42,776 nucleotides of DNA from Paludibacteraceae bacterium (GTDB lineage: Bacteria; Bacteroidota; Bacteroidia; Bacteroidales; Paludibacteraceae): NCBI GenBank assembly GCA_024399495.1, contig JAKSNY010000016.1:1-42776 (forward strand). Reading direction: 5' to 3'. The notes beneath the pieces are model-generated. The model was not told where the DNA came from, made no database searches, and saw only the letters and a list, made by a program, of their open reading frames with translations. Each line of letters starts with the position of its first letter. Positions within the stretch are counted from its first letter, which is position 1. The position numbers were made by a program, and so were the translations under genes. This document shows, piece after piece, positions 1 through 7,415 of this stretch.

Positions 1-440
1 TGCTCAAATTTGGCAAGAGCCTTGTTAATTCTGTTGATTGAACCCACTTGGTTAAGTGGAAGCCTTACTATACGTGATTGCTCTGCAAGGGCTTGCAGAA
101 TGGATTGACGAATCCACCATACAGCGTATGAGATAAACTTGAAACCACGAGTCTCATCAAATCTCTCTGCTGCCTTTATCAAGCCTAAGTTGCCCTCGTT
201 TATAAGGTCAGGAAGGCTTAACCCTTGATTTTGGTATTGCTTGGCAACAGATACCACAAAACGTAGGTTGGCGCGAGTCAGTTTTTCAAGTGCGATACGG
301 TCTCCCTGTCTAATGCGTTGGGCAAGTTCAACTTCGTCCTCCACGCTTATAAGGTCTTCACGACCAATCTCTTGCAAGTACTTGTCCAATGAAGCACTCT
401 CACGGTTTGTAATTGATTTTACAATTTTTAGCTGTCTCAT
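1..440 (-). CDS. rpoD: RNA polymerase primary sigma factor RpoD (5' part)
   Basis: This is the N-terminal ~146 residues of the housekeeping sigma factor; the rest lies beyond the left edge. The protein starts [15 protein letters not shown], then has sigma region 1.2 ([16 protein letters not shown]) and region 2 with [37 protein letters not shown] and the -10-recognising stretch [15 protein letters not shown]. It passes into region 3 at IVRLPLNQV. The lack of region 1.1 and the very early region 1.2 match the short (~286 residue) primary sigma factor of Bacteroidota. The start at 440 sits 28 bases from a good -7 box. It is divergent from rnpB. Identification is by family motifs and is very secure. 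Confidence 0.96.
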   Translation of the reverse strand, partial: MRQLKIVKSITNRESASLDKYLQEIGREDLISVEDEVELAQRIRQGDRIALEKLTRANLRFVVSVAKQYQNQGLSLPDLINEGNLGLIKAAERFDETRGFKFISYAVWWIRQSILQALAEQSRIVRLPLNQVGSINRINKALAKFE

Positions 441-467
441 AGTGTATAGTTAGGCAAAAATAGTGTG

Positions 468-475
468 CAAAGGTA
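468..475 (-). promoter_or_regulatory. Promoter -7 box for rpoD
   Basis: On the minus strand this reads TACCTTTG, an exact match to the Bacteroidota -7 consensus TAnnTTTG, 27 bases upstream of the rpoD start. It lies back to back with the rnpB promoter. Confidence 0.7.
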
Positions 476-501
476 GATAAAAAGTATGAAAATAAAAAAT
501 T

Positions 502-531
502 TTGAACGAATTATTTTTTTTTATAACTTTG
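502..531 (+). promoter_or_regulatory. Promoter of rnpB
   Basis: A -33 TTTG (502-505) and a -7 TAACTTTG (524-531) are separated by 18 bases, close to the usual Bacteroidota spacing. Transcription should begin near 538-540, where the RNase P RNA begins. Confidence 0.75.
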
Positions 532-539
532 CCGCCCAT

Positions 540-866
540 AAAAACAGTAGGTCGGTCTGTTGCCTGCCTCATAAGGTGGGAGGAAAGTCCGGGCAACGCA
601 GGGTAGTATATTCTCTAACGGAGAGCCATTGGTGACAGTGGGTAAGCGTAACAGAAAATAACCGCCGTAAGGTAAGGGTGAAAAGGTGGGGTAAGAGCCC
701 ACCGTTCTCTTGGTGACAAGCAGAAGCAGTACGCACTATACGTTGCAAGACCAAGTAAACCAACGCTATCAGGGTTACCCGCCCGATGTTGGAGGGTAGG
801 TTGCATTAGATAAATAACAGACGCTTTTTCTAAAAGTACAGAACCCGGCTTACAGACCTGCTGCTT
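540..866 (+). ncRNA. rnpB: RNase P RNA, bacterial class A
   Basis: This is the catalytic RNA that removes 5' leaders from precursor tRNAs. The universal P4/CR-I sequence GAGGAAAGTCCGGGC is at 580-594. ACAGAAAATAACCGCC at 651-666 is the conserved J11/12-J12/11 type segment, and AGAGCCCACCG follows near 700. The 3' core CCCGGCTTACAG is near 844-855. The ends close the P1 helix: AGTAGGTC (546-553) pairs with GACCTGCT (855-862), with one G-U pair. A T-run follows at 864-871 and probably serves as terminator. The end is only a few bases from the stop of the convergent aminotransferase gene. Exact ends are estimates. Short open frames on the minus strand here are not genes. Confidence 0.95.
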
Positions 867-869
867 TTT

Positions 870-2066
870 TTATTTTAGAGCGGCAAGTGCGGTCTTAATA
901 CGTTCTGCCGCTTTTTTAATGTTCTCATCAGATGTGGCGTATGACATCCTTATATATTCAGGAGCACCGAATGATGCACCGCCTACGCAAGCCACATGAC
1001 CCTCTACAAGAAGGTACATTGCCAAATCTGCGGCACAGTTTATGGTGTCTCCCTTTGGAGTCTTTTTGCCAAAGAATGAGTCACATTTAGGGAATATGTA
1101 GAAAGCACCTTCAGGTTTGCTTAATTGCAACCCAGGTATTTTGCTGAATAGGTCATAAATAAGATTACGGCGGCGTTCAAAAGCCTTGCGCATTTCCTCT
1201 ACACACTCTTGAGAGCCTGTGTAAGCCGCTTCTGCCGCTTTTTGTGCAATGGAACTTGCACCCGATGTATATTGACCTTGCAGTTTGTTGCAAGCCTTTG
1301 TAATCCAAAGTGGGGCGGCTATCCAACCAAGCCTCCATCCGGTCATGGCGTATGCCTTGGAAACACCGTTCACTATAACAACCCTGTCCTTTATCTCAGA
1401 GAATTGGGCTATGCTCTGATGTGAGCCTACATAGTTTATATGCTCATAAATCTCATCTGCTATGACATATACATTAGGATGTTTTGCTATAACATCTGCA
1501 AGTGCTTTTAGTTCATCTTTTGTATATACGCTACCTGTAGGGTTAGATGGTGAACAGAGTATCAAAGCCTTGGTTTTAGGGGTGATGGCAGCCTCAAGTT
1601 GGGCGGCGGTCATCTTAAAGTTCTGCTCAATGCCTGTTTTTACTATAACATTTGTACCCTCTGCAAGCTTGACCATCTCTGCGTAGCTTACCCAATACGG
1701 AGCAGGAATAATAACCTCATCGCCGTTACCTATAAGGGCAAGCAGAACGTTACATACAGATTGTTTTGCACCATTTGAGCAAAGAATCTGAGCAGGTTCA
1801 TAATCAAGATTATTCTCTTTTTTAAGTTTAGCGGCTATAGCCTGACGCAGGGGCATATATCCCGGAACAGGTGAGTAGAATGAAAAATTATTGTCAACAG
1901 CCTGTTTGGCGGCCTCTTTTATGTGTTTAGGGGTGAAAAAATCGGGTTCTCCTACACTAAGATTGACAATGTCAATACCCTGTGCCTTCAACTCATTGCT
2001 TTTCTGCGACATAGCCAATGTTGCAGACTCCGATAACGACTCCAAACGTGGTGATAATTGACTCAT
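870..2066 (-). CDS. aspC: Aspartate-type class I aminotransferase (PLP enzyme)
   Basis: A 398-residue fold-type I aminotransferase that would move an amino group between aspartate and 2-oxoglutarate in the cytoplasm. Visible motifs are VGEPDF near residue 38, the cofactor-contacting SNPTG at 174-178, D204 and Y207 in ADEIYEHI, and the Schiff-base lysine K237 in NGVSKAYAMTGWRLGW with phosphate-binding R245. Length and motifs fit the subgroup Ib aspartate aminotransferases common in Bacteroidota. The exact substrate cannot be proven from sequence, so the symbol follows common practice. Its promoter is divergent from the DUF2147 gene, and its 3' end is convergent with rnpB. Confidence 0.9.
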   Translation of the reverse strand: MSQLSPRLESLSESATLAMSQKSNELKAQGIDIVNLSVGEPDFFTPKHIKEAAKQAVDNNFSFYSPVPGYMPLRQAIAAKLKKENNLDYEPAQILCSNGAKQSVCNVLLALIGNGDEVIIPAPYWVSYAEMVKLAEGTNVIVKTGIEQNFKMTAAQLEAAITPKTKALILCSPSNPTGSVYTKDELKALADVIAKHPNVYVIADEIYEHINYVGSHQSIAQFSEIKDRVVIVNGVSKAYAMTGWRLGWIAAPLWITKACNKLQGQYTSGASSIAQKAAEAAYTGSQECVEEMRKAFERRRNLIYDLFSKIPGLQLSKPEGAFYIFPKCDSFFGKKTPKGDTINCAADLAMYLLVEGHVACVGGASFGAPEYIRMSYATSDENIKKAAERIKTALAALK

Positions 2067-2103
2067 GATAATTTTTCAAATGTTAAAATATACAAATTGG
2101 GTG

Positions 2104-2111
2104 CAAAGTTA
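2104..2111 (-). promoter_or_regulatory. Promoter -7 box for the aminotransferase gene
   Basis: Minus strand TAACTTTG matches TAnnTTTG and lies 37 bases upstream of the start at 2066. A TTTTG at 2134-2138 is a possible -33 element, with slightly long spacing (22 bases). Confidence 0.65.
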
Positions 2112-2123
2112 ATATATTTTTAT

Positions 2124-2131
2124 TACTTTTG
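2124..2131 (+). promoter_or_regulatory. Promoter -7 box for the DUF2147 gene
   Basis: Plus strand TACTTTTG matches TAnnTTTG, 19 bases before the start at 2151. With the box at 2104-2111 it forms a compact divergent promoter pair; the two boxes are 12 bases apart. Confidence 0.65.
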
Positions 2132-2150
2132 CACAAAAGATTTTGATTTT

Positions 2151-2597
2151 ATGAAACTAAAATATCTAACACTTCTTGTTTGTGCCATAACAATGGCAAA
2201 AATGTATGCCAAACCCGATGATATATTGGGTGAGTGGATTGACGAGAAAAAGACTGGAACCTCTATCTATACTAAGGTAAGCGAGAATAAATACACTGCT
2301 GTATGTGGTTGGCAATCAGATGGTGTAGATAAGAATGGAAAACCTAAGTTAGATAAGAAAAACCCTGATAAATCACAGCGTAACAAGCCTGTAGTAGGGC
2401 AGCATGTGATGGATGTAACCTATATTCCGGAGAAAAAGCAATACAATATAGATTATGCATACGACCCGTCTATGGGTGTGGCACTTGACGATTGCGGTAC
2501 CATCAAGATTAGTGGAGACACTATGACCATAAAAGCCGGGTGGGCATTTATCAAAGTTACTAAGAAACTACGGAGAGTAAAAACTAAATTCTACTAA
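2151..2597 (+). CDS. Secreted DUF2147 family protein
   Basis: A 148-residue exported protein of unknown molecular function. I chose the ATG at 2151 (MKLKYLTLLVCAITMAKMYA) because it begins a clean signal peptide and sits just after a good promoter; an in-frame ATG at 2058 would lie upstream of that promoter. The mature part has the DUF2147 pattern: ILGEWIDEKKTG near the start (a G-W followed by a K/S-rich turn), DKKNPDKSQRNKPVVGQ in the middle, and a GTIKISGDTMTIKAG strand pair near the end. The family adopts a small beta-barrel and is common in Proteobacteria and Bacteroidota. It stands alone between two divergent or convergent genes. Confidence 0.8.
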   Translation: MKLKYLTLLVCAITMAKMYAKPDDILGEWIDEKKTGTSIYTKVSENKYTAVCGWQSDGVDKNGKPKLDKKNPDKSQRNKPVVGQHVMDVTYIPEKKQYNIDYAYDPSMGVALDDCGTIKISGDTMTIKAGWAFIKVTKKLRRVKTKFY

Positions 2598-2679
2598 TGT
2601 ATGATGTATAATGTATGATGTATGTTTTTTATACATTTATACATCATACATCATACATAAAAGCATCTTTGATGCTTTT
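2598..2679. terminator. Bidirectional terminator region with ATGTATG heptamers
   Basis: Two structures lie between the convergent DUF2147 and hisB genes. First, ATGTATGATGTAT-type repeats at 2598-2625 are followed by their inverse, CATCATACAT-type, at 2630-2658, giving a long imperfect palindrome. Second, AAAAGCATC (2659-2667), a TTT loop and GATGCTTTT (2671-2679) form a perfect 9-bp hairpin with A and T tracts on its flanks. It would terminate in both directions and overlaps the hisB stop codon. Confidence 0.65.
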
Positions 2680-3751
2680 ACAGATTTCCTTTAGTAGAGG
2701 GAACTTTGTAATTGTAGATGTCTCTTTTAATGGCACATTTAAGTGCTCGTGCAAACGCTTTGAACACACCCTCTATCTTGTGATGCTCATTATCGCCCTC
2801 CGCCTTTATGTTAAGATTCATTTTGGCATTGTCTGACAGAGACTTAAAGAAATGGAGGAACATCTCTGTAGGAGTGTCGCCAATCATATCGCGGCTGAAT
2901 TTTACATCCCATACAAGCCAAGGTCTGCCACCCAAATCCATAGCCACAGAGCATAGACAATCATCCATAGGCAGACAGAAACCGTAACGCTCAATGCCAC
3001 GCTTGTCACCTAAAGCCTTATATAGAGCCTCGCCTAATGCAATAGCAGTATCTTCCATAGTGTGATGCTCATCTACATTAAGGTCTCCTTTTACATCAAT
3101 AGTTAAATCTATACCTGAGTGCTTACCTATTTGCTCAAGCATGTGGTCAAAAAATCCCAATCCGGTGGATATGTCGGTCTTGCCGTTTCCGTCAAGGTTA
3201 AGTGATATGTTTATGTCTGTCTCCTTTGTTTTTCTGCTTACAGTGGCTGTGCGTTCACCTGCAAATATAACCTCAGTAATCTTATCCCAAGTAGGGTATT
3301 GCTCAGAGCCTAAAATAATAGCCTTACAACCCAAATTGGCTGCAAGTTCAGCATCTGTGGCTCTGTCTCCAATGACGTACGATGCTGCAAGGTCATAATC
3401 TCCATTCATATATGCTGTAAGCATACCTGTTCCGGGCTTGCGTGTAGGCAGATTATCCTCTTTGCGTGATTTGTCTATAAGTATATTGTCAAACCTGATG
3501 CCTTCGCCCTTGAATACTTGAAGCATTTTAGCCTGCACTGTATCAAAATTCTCTTGTGGATAGGCACTTGTGCCAAGACCATCTTGATTACTTACAATTA
3601 CAAGCTCAAAATCTGTTTTCTGACGCAGAAAATAGAGATTGCGTATTACACCTGGAATAAACTCCAACTCATCAAGGTTGTTGACTTGCTCTGTTACCGG
3701 TGGCTCCACTATAAGAGTTCCGTCACGGTCTATAAATAATGCTCGCTTCAT
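2678..3751 (-). CDS. hisB: Bifunctional histidinol-phosphatase / imidazoleglycerol-phosphate dehydratase
   Basis: This enzyme catalyses two steps of histidine synthesis: dehydration of imidazoleglycerol phosphate and dephosphorylation of histidinol phosphate. It has 357 residues, like the E. coli fusion. The N-terminal HAD phosphatase (1-~165) shows the nucleophile motif FIDRDGTL (D8, D10), VSNQDGLG near 53-60 and [10 protein letters not shown] near 126-135. The dehydratase domain (~167-357) has the metal-binding motifs DEHHTMED (227-234) and DNEHHKIEG near 320. The loop that holds zinc-binding cysteines in E. coli HisB reads [13 protein letters not shown] here and lacks cysteine. It follows hisC after a repeat-filled 192-base gap; a heptamer repeat ends 4 bases before its start codon. 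Confidence 0.95.
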   Translation of the reverse strand: MKRALFIDRDGTLIVEPPVTEQVNNLDELEFIPGVIRNLYFLRQKTDFELVIVSNQDGLGTSAYPQENFDTVQAKMLQVFKGEGIRFDNILIDKSRKEDNLPTRKPGTGMLTAYMNGDYDLAASYVIGDRATDAELAANLGCKAIILGSEQYPTWDKITEVIFAGERTATVSRKTKETDINISLNLDGNGKTDISTGLGFFDHMLEQIGKHSGIDLTIDVKGDLNVDEHHTMEDTAIALGEALYKALGDKRGIERYGFCLPMDDCLCSVAMDLGGRPWLVWDVKFSRDMIGDTPTEMFLHFFKSLSDNAKMNLNIKAEGDNEHHKIEGVFKAFARALKCAIKRDIYNYKVPSTKGNL

Positions 3752-3755
3752 ATTC

Positions 3756-3780
3756 AGTTGAAAGTTGAAAGTTGAAAGTT
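3756..3780. repeat. Heptanucleotide tandem repeat at the hisB translation start
   Basis: AGTTGAA occurs three times in direct succession, then a partial fourth copy (AGTT). On the minus strand the array occupies the region right before the hisB ATG, where ribosome binding happens. Gain or loss of a copy would change leader length by 7 bases. Confidence 0.8.
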
Positions 3781-3784
3781 AATT

Positions 3785-3937
3785 CATACATCATACATCA
3801 TTTTAACATCGCCTTACGGCTCGTTAAAATTTATATCCTTTTTTACGGGGAGTACCCCGAACCCCCTCGCCAAGCGTTCGGGCTTACGCCCTCTGTCGCC
3901 TACGGCTCCCATACATCATACATCATACATCATACAT
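3785..3937. repeat. Palindromic GC-rich element flanked by CATACAT heptamer arrays
   Basis: CATACAT is present twice plus a partial copy at 3785-3801 and four times at 3910-3937. Between them lie three potential hairpins: TTTTAAC (3801-3807) with GTTAAAA (3823-3829) enclosing GCC-TTAC-GGC; GGGG-AGTA-CCCC at 3847-3858; and CCCGAAC (3856-3862) with GTTCGGG (3876-3882), which overlaps the second and would be its alternative. The central part is much richer in GC than nearby intergenic DNA. The layout suggests a small non-coding mobile or REP-like element, although no transposase or known family is recognised. No gene is seen here. Confidence 0.6.
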
Positions 3938-3943
3938 CCTCTC

Positions 3944-4981
3944 CTAAACTCCTTCACTCCTAAACTCCTTAACTAATATTTCATTCTCCTCCTTCGTCCC
4001 AATAGTTATTCTAAGGCAGTTGCCGCACAATTTTACAGTATTGCGGTTTCTTACTATGGTTCCCTTCTCAACCAATGCTTTATAAGTCTTATCGGCATCT
4101 GCAACCTTTACAAGCAGAAAGTTGGCATCGGAGGGATAAACACACTCCACTATAGGCGATTGAGCCAATTCTGCGGCAAGACGGCTACGCTCTTCAAGAA
4201 TGATACTAACCTGATTCTCTTTCTCCGCAACCTTATCAATACGCTCACTTATAATGTTTTGAGTAAGAGAGTTTATGTTATATGGATACTTAACCTTGTT
4301 AAATAGTTCTATAATTTGCGTAGAGGCAAATGCCATACCGCACCTTGCCCCAGCCATGCCCCAAGCCTTAGAGAATGTCTGCAATATAATAAGGTTTGAG
4401 TATGTGTCTATCTCTGTAAGCCACGATGTCTCTGATGAGAAATCGATGTAAGCCTCATCAATAACCACAATGCCGTCAAAACTCTTTAGAATTGTACGTA
4501 AGTCATTGCGGTTCATAAGGTTTCCTGTGGGGTTGTTAGGAGAGCAAAGCCACATAACTTTAGTGTGGCTGTCGGCGGCATCAAGCATAGCCTTTACATT
4601 AAGGCTATAATCCGCATTAAGAGGAATACGTCTGTATTCCACATTGTTTATATCGGCACACACGCCGTACATGCCGTAAGTAGGCTCCATAGCCACCACA
4701 TTGTCTATGCCAGGCTCGCAGAAAATACGATATACAAGGTCAATAGGCTCATCACTGCCGTTACCTAACATAATATGCTCCGCACCAATGTTCTTTATCT
4801 TGGAAATCTTGGCTTTTAAGGCAAGCTGACGTGGGTCAGGGTAGCGGTTGTAGCCACTGTAGAATGGGTTTTCATTTGCATCAAGAAAAACAGAAGCCTC
4901 TCCCTTAAATTCATCTCTTGCACAAGAGTATGGCTTAAGGTTCCATATATTTTTTCTTACAAGTTGTTCTAAATCTCTCAT
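3944..4981 (-). CDS. hisC: Histidinol-phosphate aminotransferase
   Basis: A 345-residue PLP enzyme that converts imidazole acetol phosphate to histidinol phosphate. Diagnostic features are LDANENPF near 33-40, NGSDEPIDL near 74-82, CSPNNPTGN at 146-154, VIDEAYIDF at 173-181 and the cofactor lysine K205 in TFSKAWGMAGAR. The last codons contain a direct duplication of AAGGAGTTTAGGAG (about 3940-3971 on the minus strand), so the present C-terminal residues FRSEGV derive partly from a tandem repeat. It starts 10 bases after the stop of an unrelated lipoprotein gene and is followed by hisB. hisG and hisD, usual partners in this phylum, are absent from this spot. Confidence 0.95.
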   Translation of the reverse strand: MRDLEQLVRKNIWNLKPYSCARDEFKGEASVFLDANENPFYSGYNRYPDPRQLALKAKISKIKNIGAEHIMLGNGSDEPIDLVYRIFCEPGIDNVVAMEPTYGMYGVCADINNVEYRRIPLNADYSLNVKAMLDAADSHTKVMWLCSPNNPTGNLMNRNDLRTILKSFDGIVVIDEAYIDFSSETSWLTEIDTYSNLIILQTFSKAWGMAGARCGMAFASTQIIELFNKVKYPYNINSLTQNIISERIDKVAEKENQVSIILEERSRLAAELAQSPIVECVYPSDANFLLVKVADADKTYKALVEKGTIVRNRNTVKLCGNCLRITIGTKEENEILVKEFRSEGV

Positions 4982-4991
4982 ATCGGATAAC

Positions 4992-5507
4992 CTATTTCCT
5001 GTTTTTTATTGTAAAAGTAAGTTTTGCTTTAGATGGGTTAAAGTCGCCTGAAACATCGGCGGTACTCTTAAATCTATATATTACGGAAACCCTATTTAAC
5101 TCTGTTTCAGGGCTTTTTAATGCTATCAGGTAATTAGCGGTAGTCAAGTAATAACCGTCTTTCATATTCTTGAAAACATACTTGCCTGCTTTTCTGTCTG
5201 ATTGGGTCAAGTCACACAATTCCTTATAATCCTTATCGCTAAAAATAGAGTCTTTAACGTATGCACGCTCAGTTTCCACCTCCAAACTCTCAATCCTGTC
5301 ATAAAAAGGCTGTAGCCTTATCATATATTTTAGTGTATCGCCAGGATACAGCACTATGGAGTCTGTCTTCAATGTATCGCTGTTAATAAAAAAATTAAAC
5401 AAATAAATCTGCGGACTTGTAACATTTCCCTTTTTACACGATGTACATATACCGCAAACCATAAATGCAGCCAAAATGGACAGAATTGCTATTTTTAAGG
5501 TTTTCAT
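4992..5507 (-). CDS. Small lipoprotein of unknown function
   Basis: A 171-residue protein with a lipoprotein signal peptide. A hydrophobic stretch after MKTLKIAIL leads to the lipobox region GICTSCKKG, where the likely lipidated cysteine is C24. The rest is predicted to be mostly beta strands, with repeated LKTDSIVLYPGDTLKYMIRL-like segments and a C-terminal strand ending TFTIKNRK. No family is recognised. It has its own promoter box at 5538-5545 and may carry hisC and hisB as downstream cistrons, since the gap to hisC is 10 bases and no promoter is evident there. A role in histidine metabolism is not implied by its sequence. Confidence 0.75.
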   Translation of the reverse strand: MKTLKIAILSILAAFMVCGICTSCKKGNVTSPQIYLFNFFINSDTLKTDSIVLYPGDTLKYMIRLQPFYDRIESLEVETERAYVKDSIFSDKDYKELCDLTQSDRKAGKYVFKNMKDGYYLTTANYLIALKSPETELNRVSVIYRFKSTADVSGDFNPSKAKLTFTIKNRK

Positions 5508-5537
5508 ATCAGAGTATGATTAATGCACATTATCTTG

Positions 5538-5545
5538 CAAATATA
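5538..5545 (-). promoter_or_regulatory. Promoter -7 box for lipoprotein-hisC-hisB
   Basis: Minus strand TATATTTG matches TAnnTTTG and lies 30 bases before the lipoprotein start. No convincing -33 element is seen. Confidence 0.6.
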
Positions 5546-5568
5546 CTAAAAATTCCCCAAAAATACAC

Positions 5569-5576
5569 TATCTTTG
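5569..5576 (+). promoter_or_regulatory. Promoter -7 box for the HAD phosphatase gene
   Basis: Plus strand TATCTTTG matches TAnnTTTG, 10 bases before the ATG at 5587, so the leader must be very short. Confidence 0.6.
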
Positions 5577-5586
5577 CATTAAAATT

Positions 5587-6249
5587 ATGATTAGAGCATT
5601 CCTTTTTGATATGGACGGAGTCATTTTTGACTCAATGCCAATCCATGCCAAGGCGTGGGTTGATGCTTTTGCATCGGTAGGGCTCACTTTTACAGAGTAT
5701 CAAGTGTATCTGCAAGAGGGTAGTACAGGTGCAAGCACTGTAAACCAAGTGTTTATGTCACAAAAGGGTAGGGCTGCCACCCAAGATGAGATAGACCACA
5801 TTTATGGTGTAAAGTGCAAGATATTTGAGTCTTACGGCAGAGATTGGCCTATGAGGAGTATGGATAAGGTGCTTGAATATCTGAAAGGTAAAGGGTACAC
5901 CATAGGCATTGTTACAGGCTCCGGTCAGAAAAGCCTGTTTAATAAGCTGAACCATTATTACCCCGATATATTTAAGACAGAATATATGGTTACAGCCTAC
6001 GATGTTACTAAAGGCAAACCAGACCCTGAACCTTACCTTAAAGGTTTGGAGAAATGTGGCGTTAATGCTTCTGAGGCTATAGTTATAGAGAATGCCCCGA
6101 TGGGAATCAGTGCGGCAAAGGCTGCCGGCATATACACCATAGCCATAAACACAGGAATCCTTGAAAATGCGTGCCTTAAAGATGCAGGTGCAGACTTGGT
6201 GTTTGACACAGTAGAGGATTTGCTAAAACACTTACGCTCGTCATTTTGA
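5587..6249 (+). CDS. HAD-superfamily phosphatase / beta-phosphoglucomutase-like
   Basis: A 220-residue cytoplasmic HAD hydrolase. Motif I is FLFDMDGVIFDS with nucleophile D8 and acid/base D10. Motif II is the threonine T110 in IGIVTGSGQ. Motif III is the lysine K144 in TKGKPDPEPY, and motif IV is VIENAPMGISAAKAAG (E168, N169). An alpha-helical cap at residues ~15-85 places it in subfamily I, close to beta-phosphoglucomutase and small sugar-phosphate phosphatases. The substrate cannot be told from sequence. The last 9 bases overlap the 3' end of the convergent aminotransferase gene. Confidence 0.85.
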   Translation: MIRAFLFDMDGVIFDSMPIHAKAWVDAFASVGLTFTEYQVYLQEGSTGASTVNQVFMSQKGRAATQDEIDHIYGVKCKIFESYGRDWPMRSMDKVLEYLKGKGYTIGIVTGSGQKSLFNKLNHYYPDIFKTEYMVTAYDVTKGKPDPEPYLKGLEKCGVNASEAIVIENAPMGISAAKAAGIYTIAINTGILENACLKDAGADLVFDTVEDLLKHLRSSF

Positions 6250-7380
6250 GCGTGCTAGATACTGCTCAATCCTATCAAGCCCTATTTTTATGTTCTCAAT
6301 GGAGTTGGCGTAAGAGAACCGTACAAACCCCTCGCCACCGGTACCAAAATCAATGCCAGGCGTAATGCCTACATGGGCATTTTCCAGAATGTCAAAAGCA
6401 AACTTGTAGCAATCATTGGTGAACTTACGTGCATCGGCAAAAATATAGAATGCACCCTGTGGGTCTGTAGGTATCACAAATCCCATTTTACGCAGACGCT
6501 CAAGCATATACGTGCGGCGTTCATTATATGTTTTACGCATATTCTCCTGATAGTCAGACTTATCACGCAGGGCGGCAATGCCGGCACGCTGTGCTGTAGA
6601 TGGAGCACAGATAAGTAAGTTCTGCCCAAGTTTTTGTATGGACTGCATATACTCCATAGGTGCAATCATATAACCAAGCCTTAACCCCGTCATAGCAAAC
6701 CGCTTGCTGAATCCGTTAAGCACAAACGCATTGTCTGTATATTCCAAAATGCTGTGTGCCTTGCCCTCATAAACCAGACCGTGATAAATCTCATCAGAGA
6801 CTATGGGAACTCCTAATTTGGCAACCTCACTGTAAAAATCGGGGTTAAGAAGCGTTCCGGTGGGGTTCATCGGGGAATTTATGAAAATGGCGGCAGTTTT
6901 ATTTGTAATTTTATCCTTAATATCATTAACTTTGTACTGAAATCCGTTATCAGCCGTCAGAGGCACATAAACAGGATTGCCATGAGCGGCAAGCACAAAA
7001 TTTGCGTAGCATGCGTAACCAGGGTTGGAGAGTATGACCTCGGAGCCGTTATTGCAGAGCAGAATCATGGCAAGCATAATGGCTGGAGATGAGCCGGCAG
7101 TAACAATAATCTGTTCAGGAGATACCGTAACACCGTACTCCGCCTTATACAGACCCGCTATCTCCCTACGCAATTCAATGTCGCCTAACGAGTGTGAGTA
7201 ATGGGTACGATGTTCTTTATATGCTTGAGCCACAGCGTCTGCCACGCAACTTGGTACGTCAAAATCGGGTTCGCCTACCTCCATGTGTATAATGTTGATA
7301 CCGTTGTTTTGCAGTTCAATGGCTCTTTCAAGTACGTCCATAACAATGAACGATGTCATTTTATTTACCAACTCATTCAT
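6241..7380 (-). CDS. Class I PLP-dependent aminotransferase
   Basis: A 379-residue aminotransferase distinct from the one at 870-2066. Motifs are MEVGEPDFDVP near 33-43, NSPMNPTGT at 168-176, VSDEIYHGL at 194-202 (D196) and the Schiff-base lysine K226 in NGFSKRFAMTGLRLGY. The family covers aspartate, alanine and aromatic aminotransferases, so the substrate is open. It is transcribed toward, and overlaps by 9 bases, the HAD gene. Its start is 8 bases from a -7 box, so the mRNA is nearly leaderless. Confidence 0.88.
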   Translation of the reverse strand: MNELVNKMTSFIVMDVLERAIELQNNGINIIHMEVGEPDFDVPSCVADAVAQAYKEHRTHYSHSLGDIELRREIAGLYKAEYGVTVSPEQIIVTAGSSPAIMLAMILLCNNGSEVILSNPGYACYANFVLAAHGNPVYVPLTADNGFQYKVNDIKDKITNKTAAIFINSPMNPTGTLLNPDFYSEVAKLGVPIVSDEIYHGLVYEGKAHSILEYTDNAFVLNGFSKRFAMTGLRLGYMIAPMEYMQSIQKLGQNLLICAPSTAQRAGIAALRDKSDYQENMRKTYNERRTYMLERLRKMGFVIPTDPQGAFYIFADARKFTNDCYKFAFDILENAHVGITPGIDFGTGGEGFVRFSYANSIENIKIGLDRIEQYLARSK

Positions 7381-7388
7381 AATGGGTG

Positions 7389-7396
7389 CAAATTTA
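7389..7396 (-). promoter_or_regulatory. Promoter -7 box for the second aminotransferase gene
   Basis: Minus strand TAAATTTG, an exact TAnnTTTG match, ends 8 bases upstream of the start codon at 7380. The start of trmN6 on the other strand is only 20 bases away. Confidence 0.6.
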
Positions 7397-7415
7397 GTTA
7401 AAAATAAGCAGATTT

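Noticed and set aside
511-806. Short minus-strand open frames of 63-64 codons
   Set aside because: They lie inside the RNase P RNA gene, whose conserved core explains the sequence; no coding signature.
2678-3751. HisB phosphatase domain as non-functional because the zinc cysteines are missing
   Set aside because: The catalytic HAD aspartates are intact and I recall similar cysteine-free loops in related HisB proteins, so loss of activity is not supported.
3785-3937. CATACAT arrays as a possible CRISPR
   Set aside because: Units are only 7 bases, directly adjacent, with no unique spacers and no cas genes nearby.
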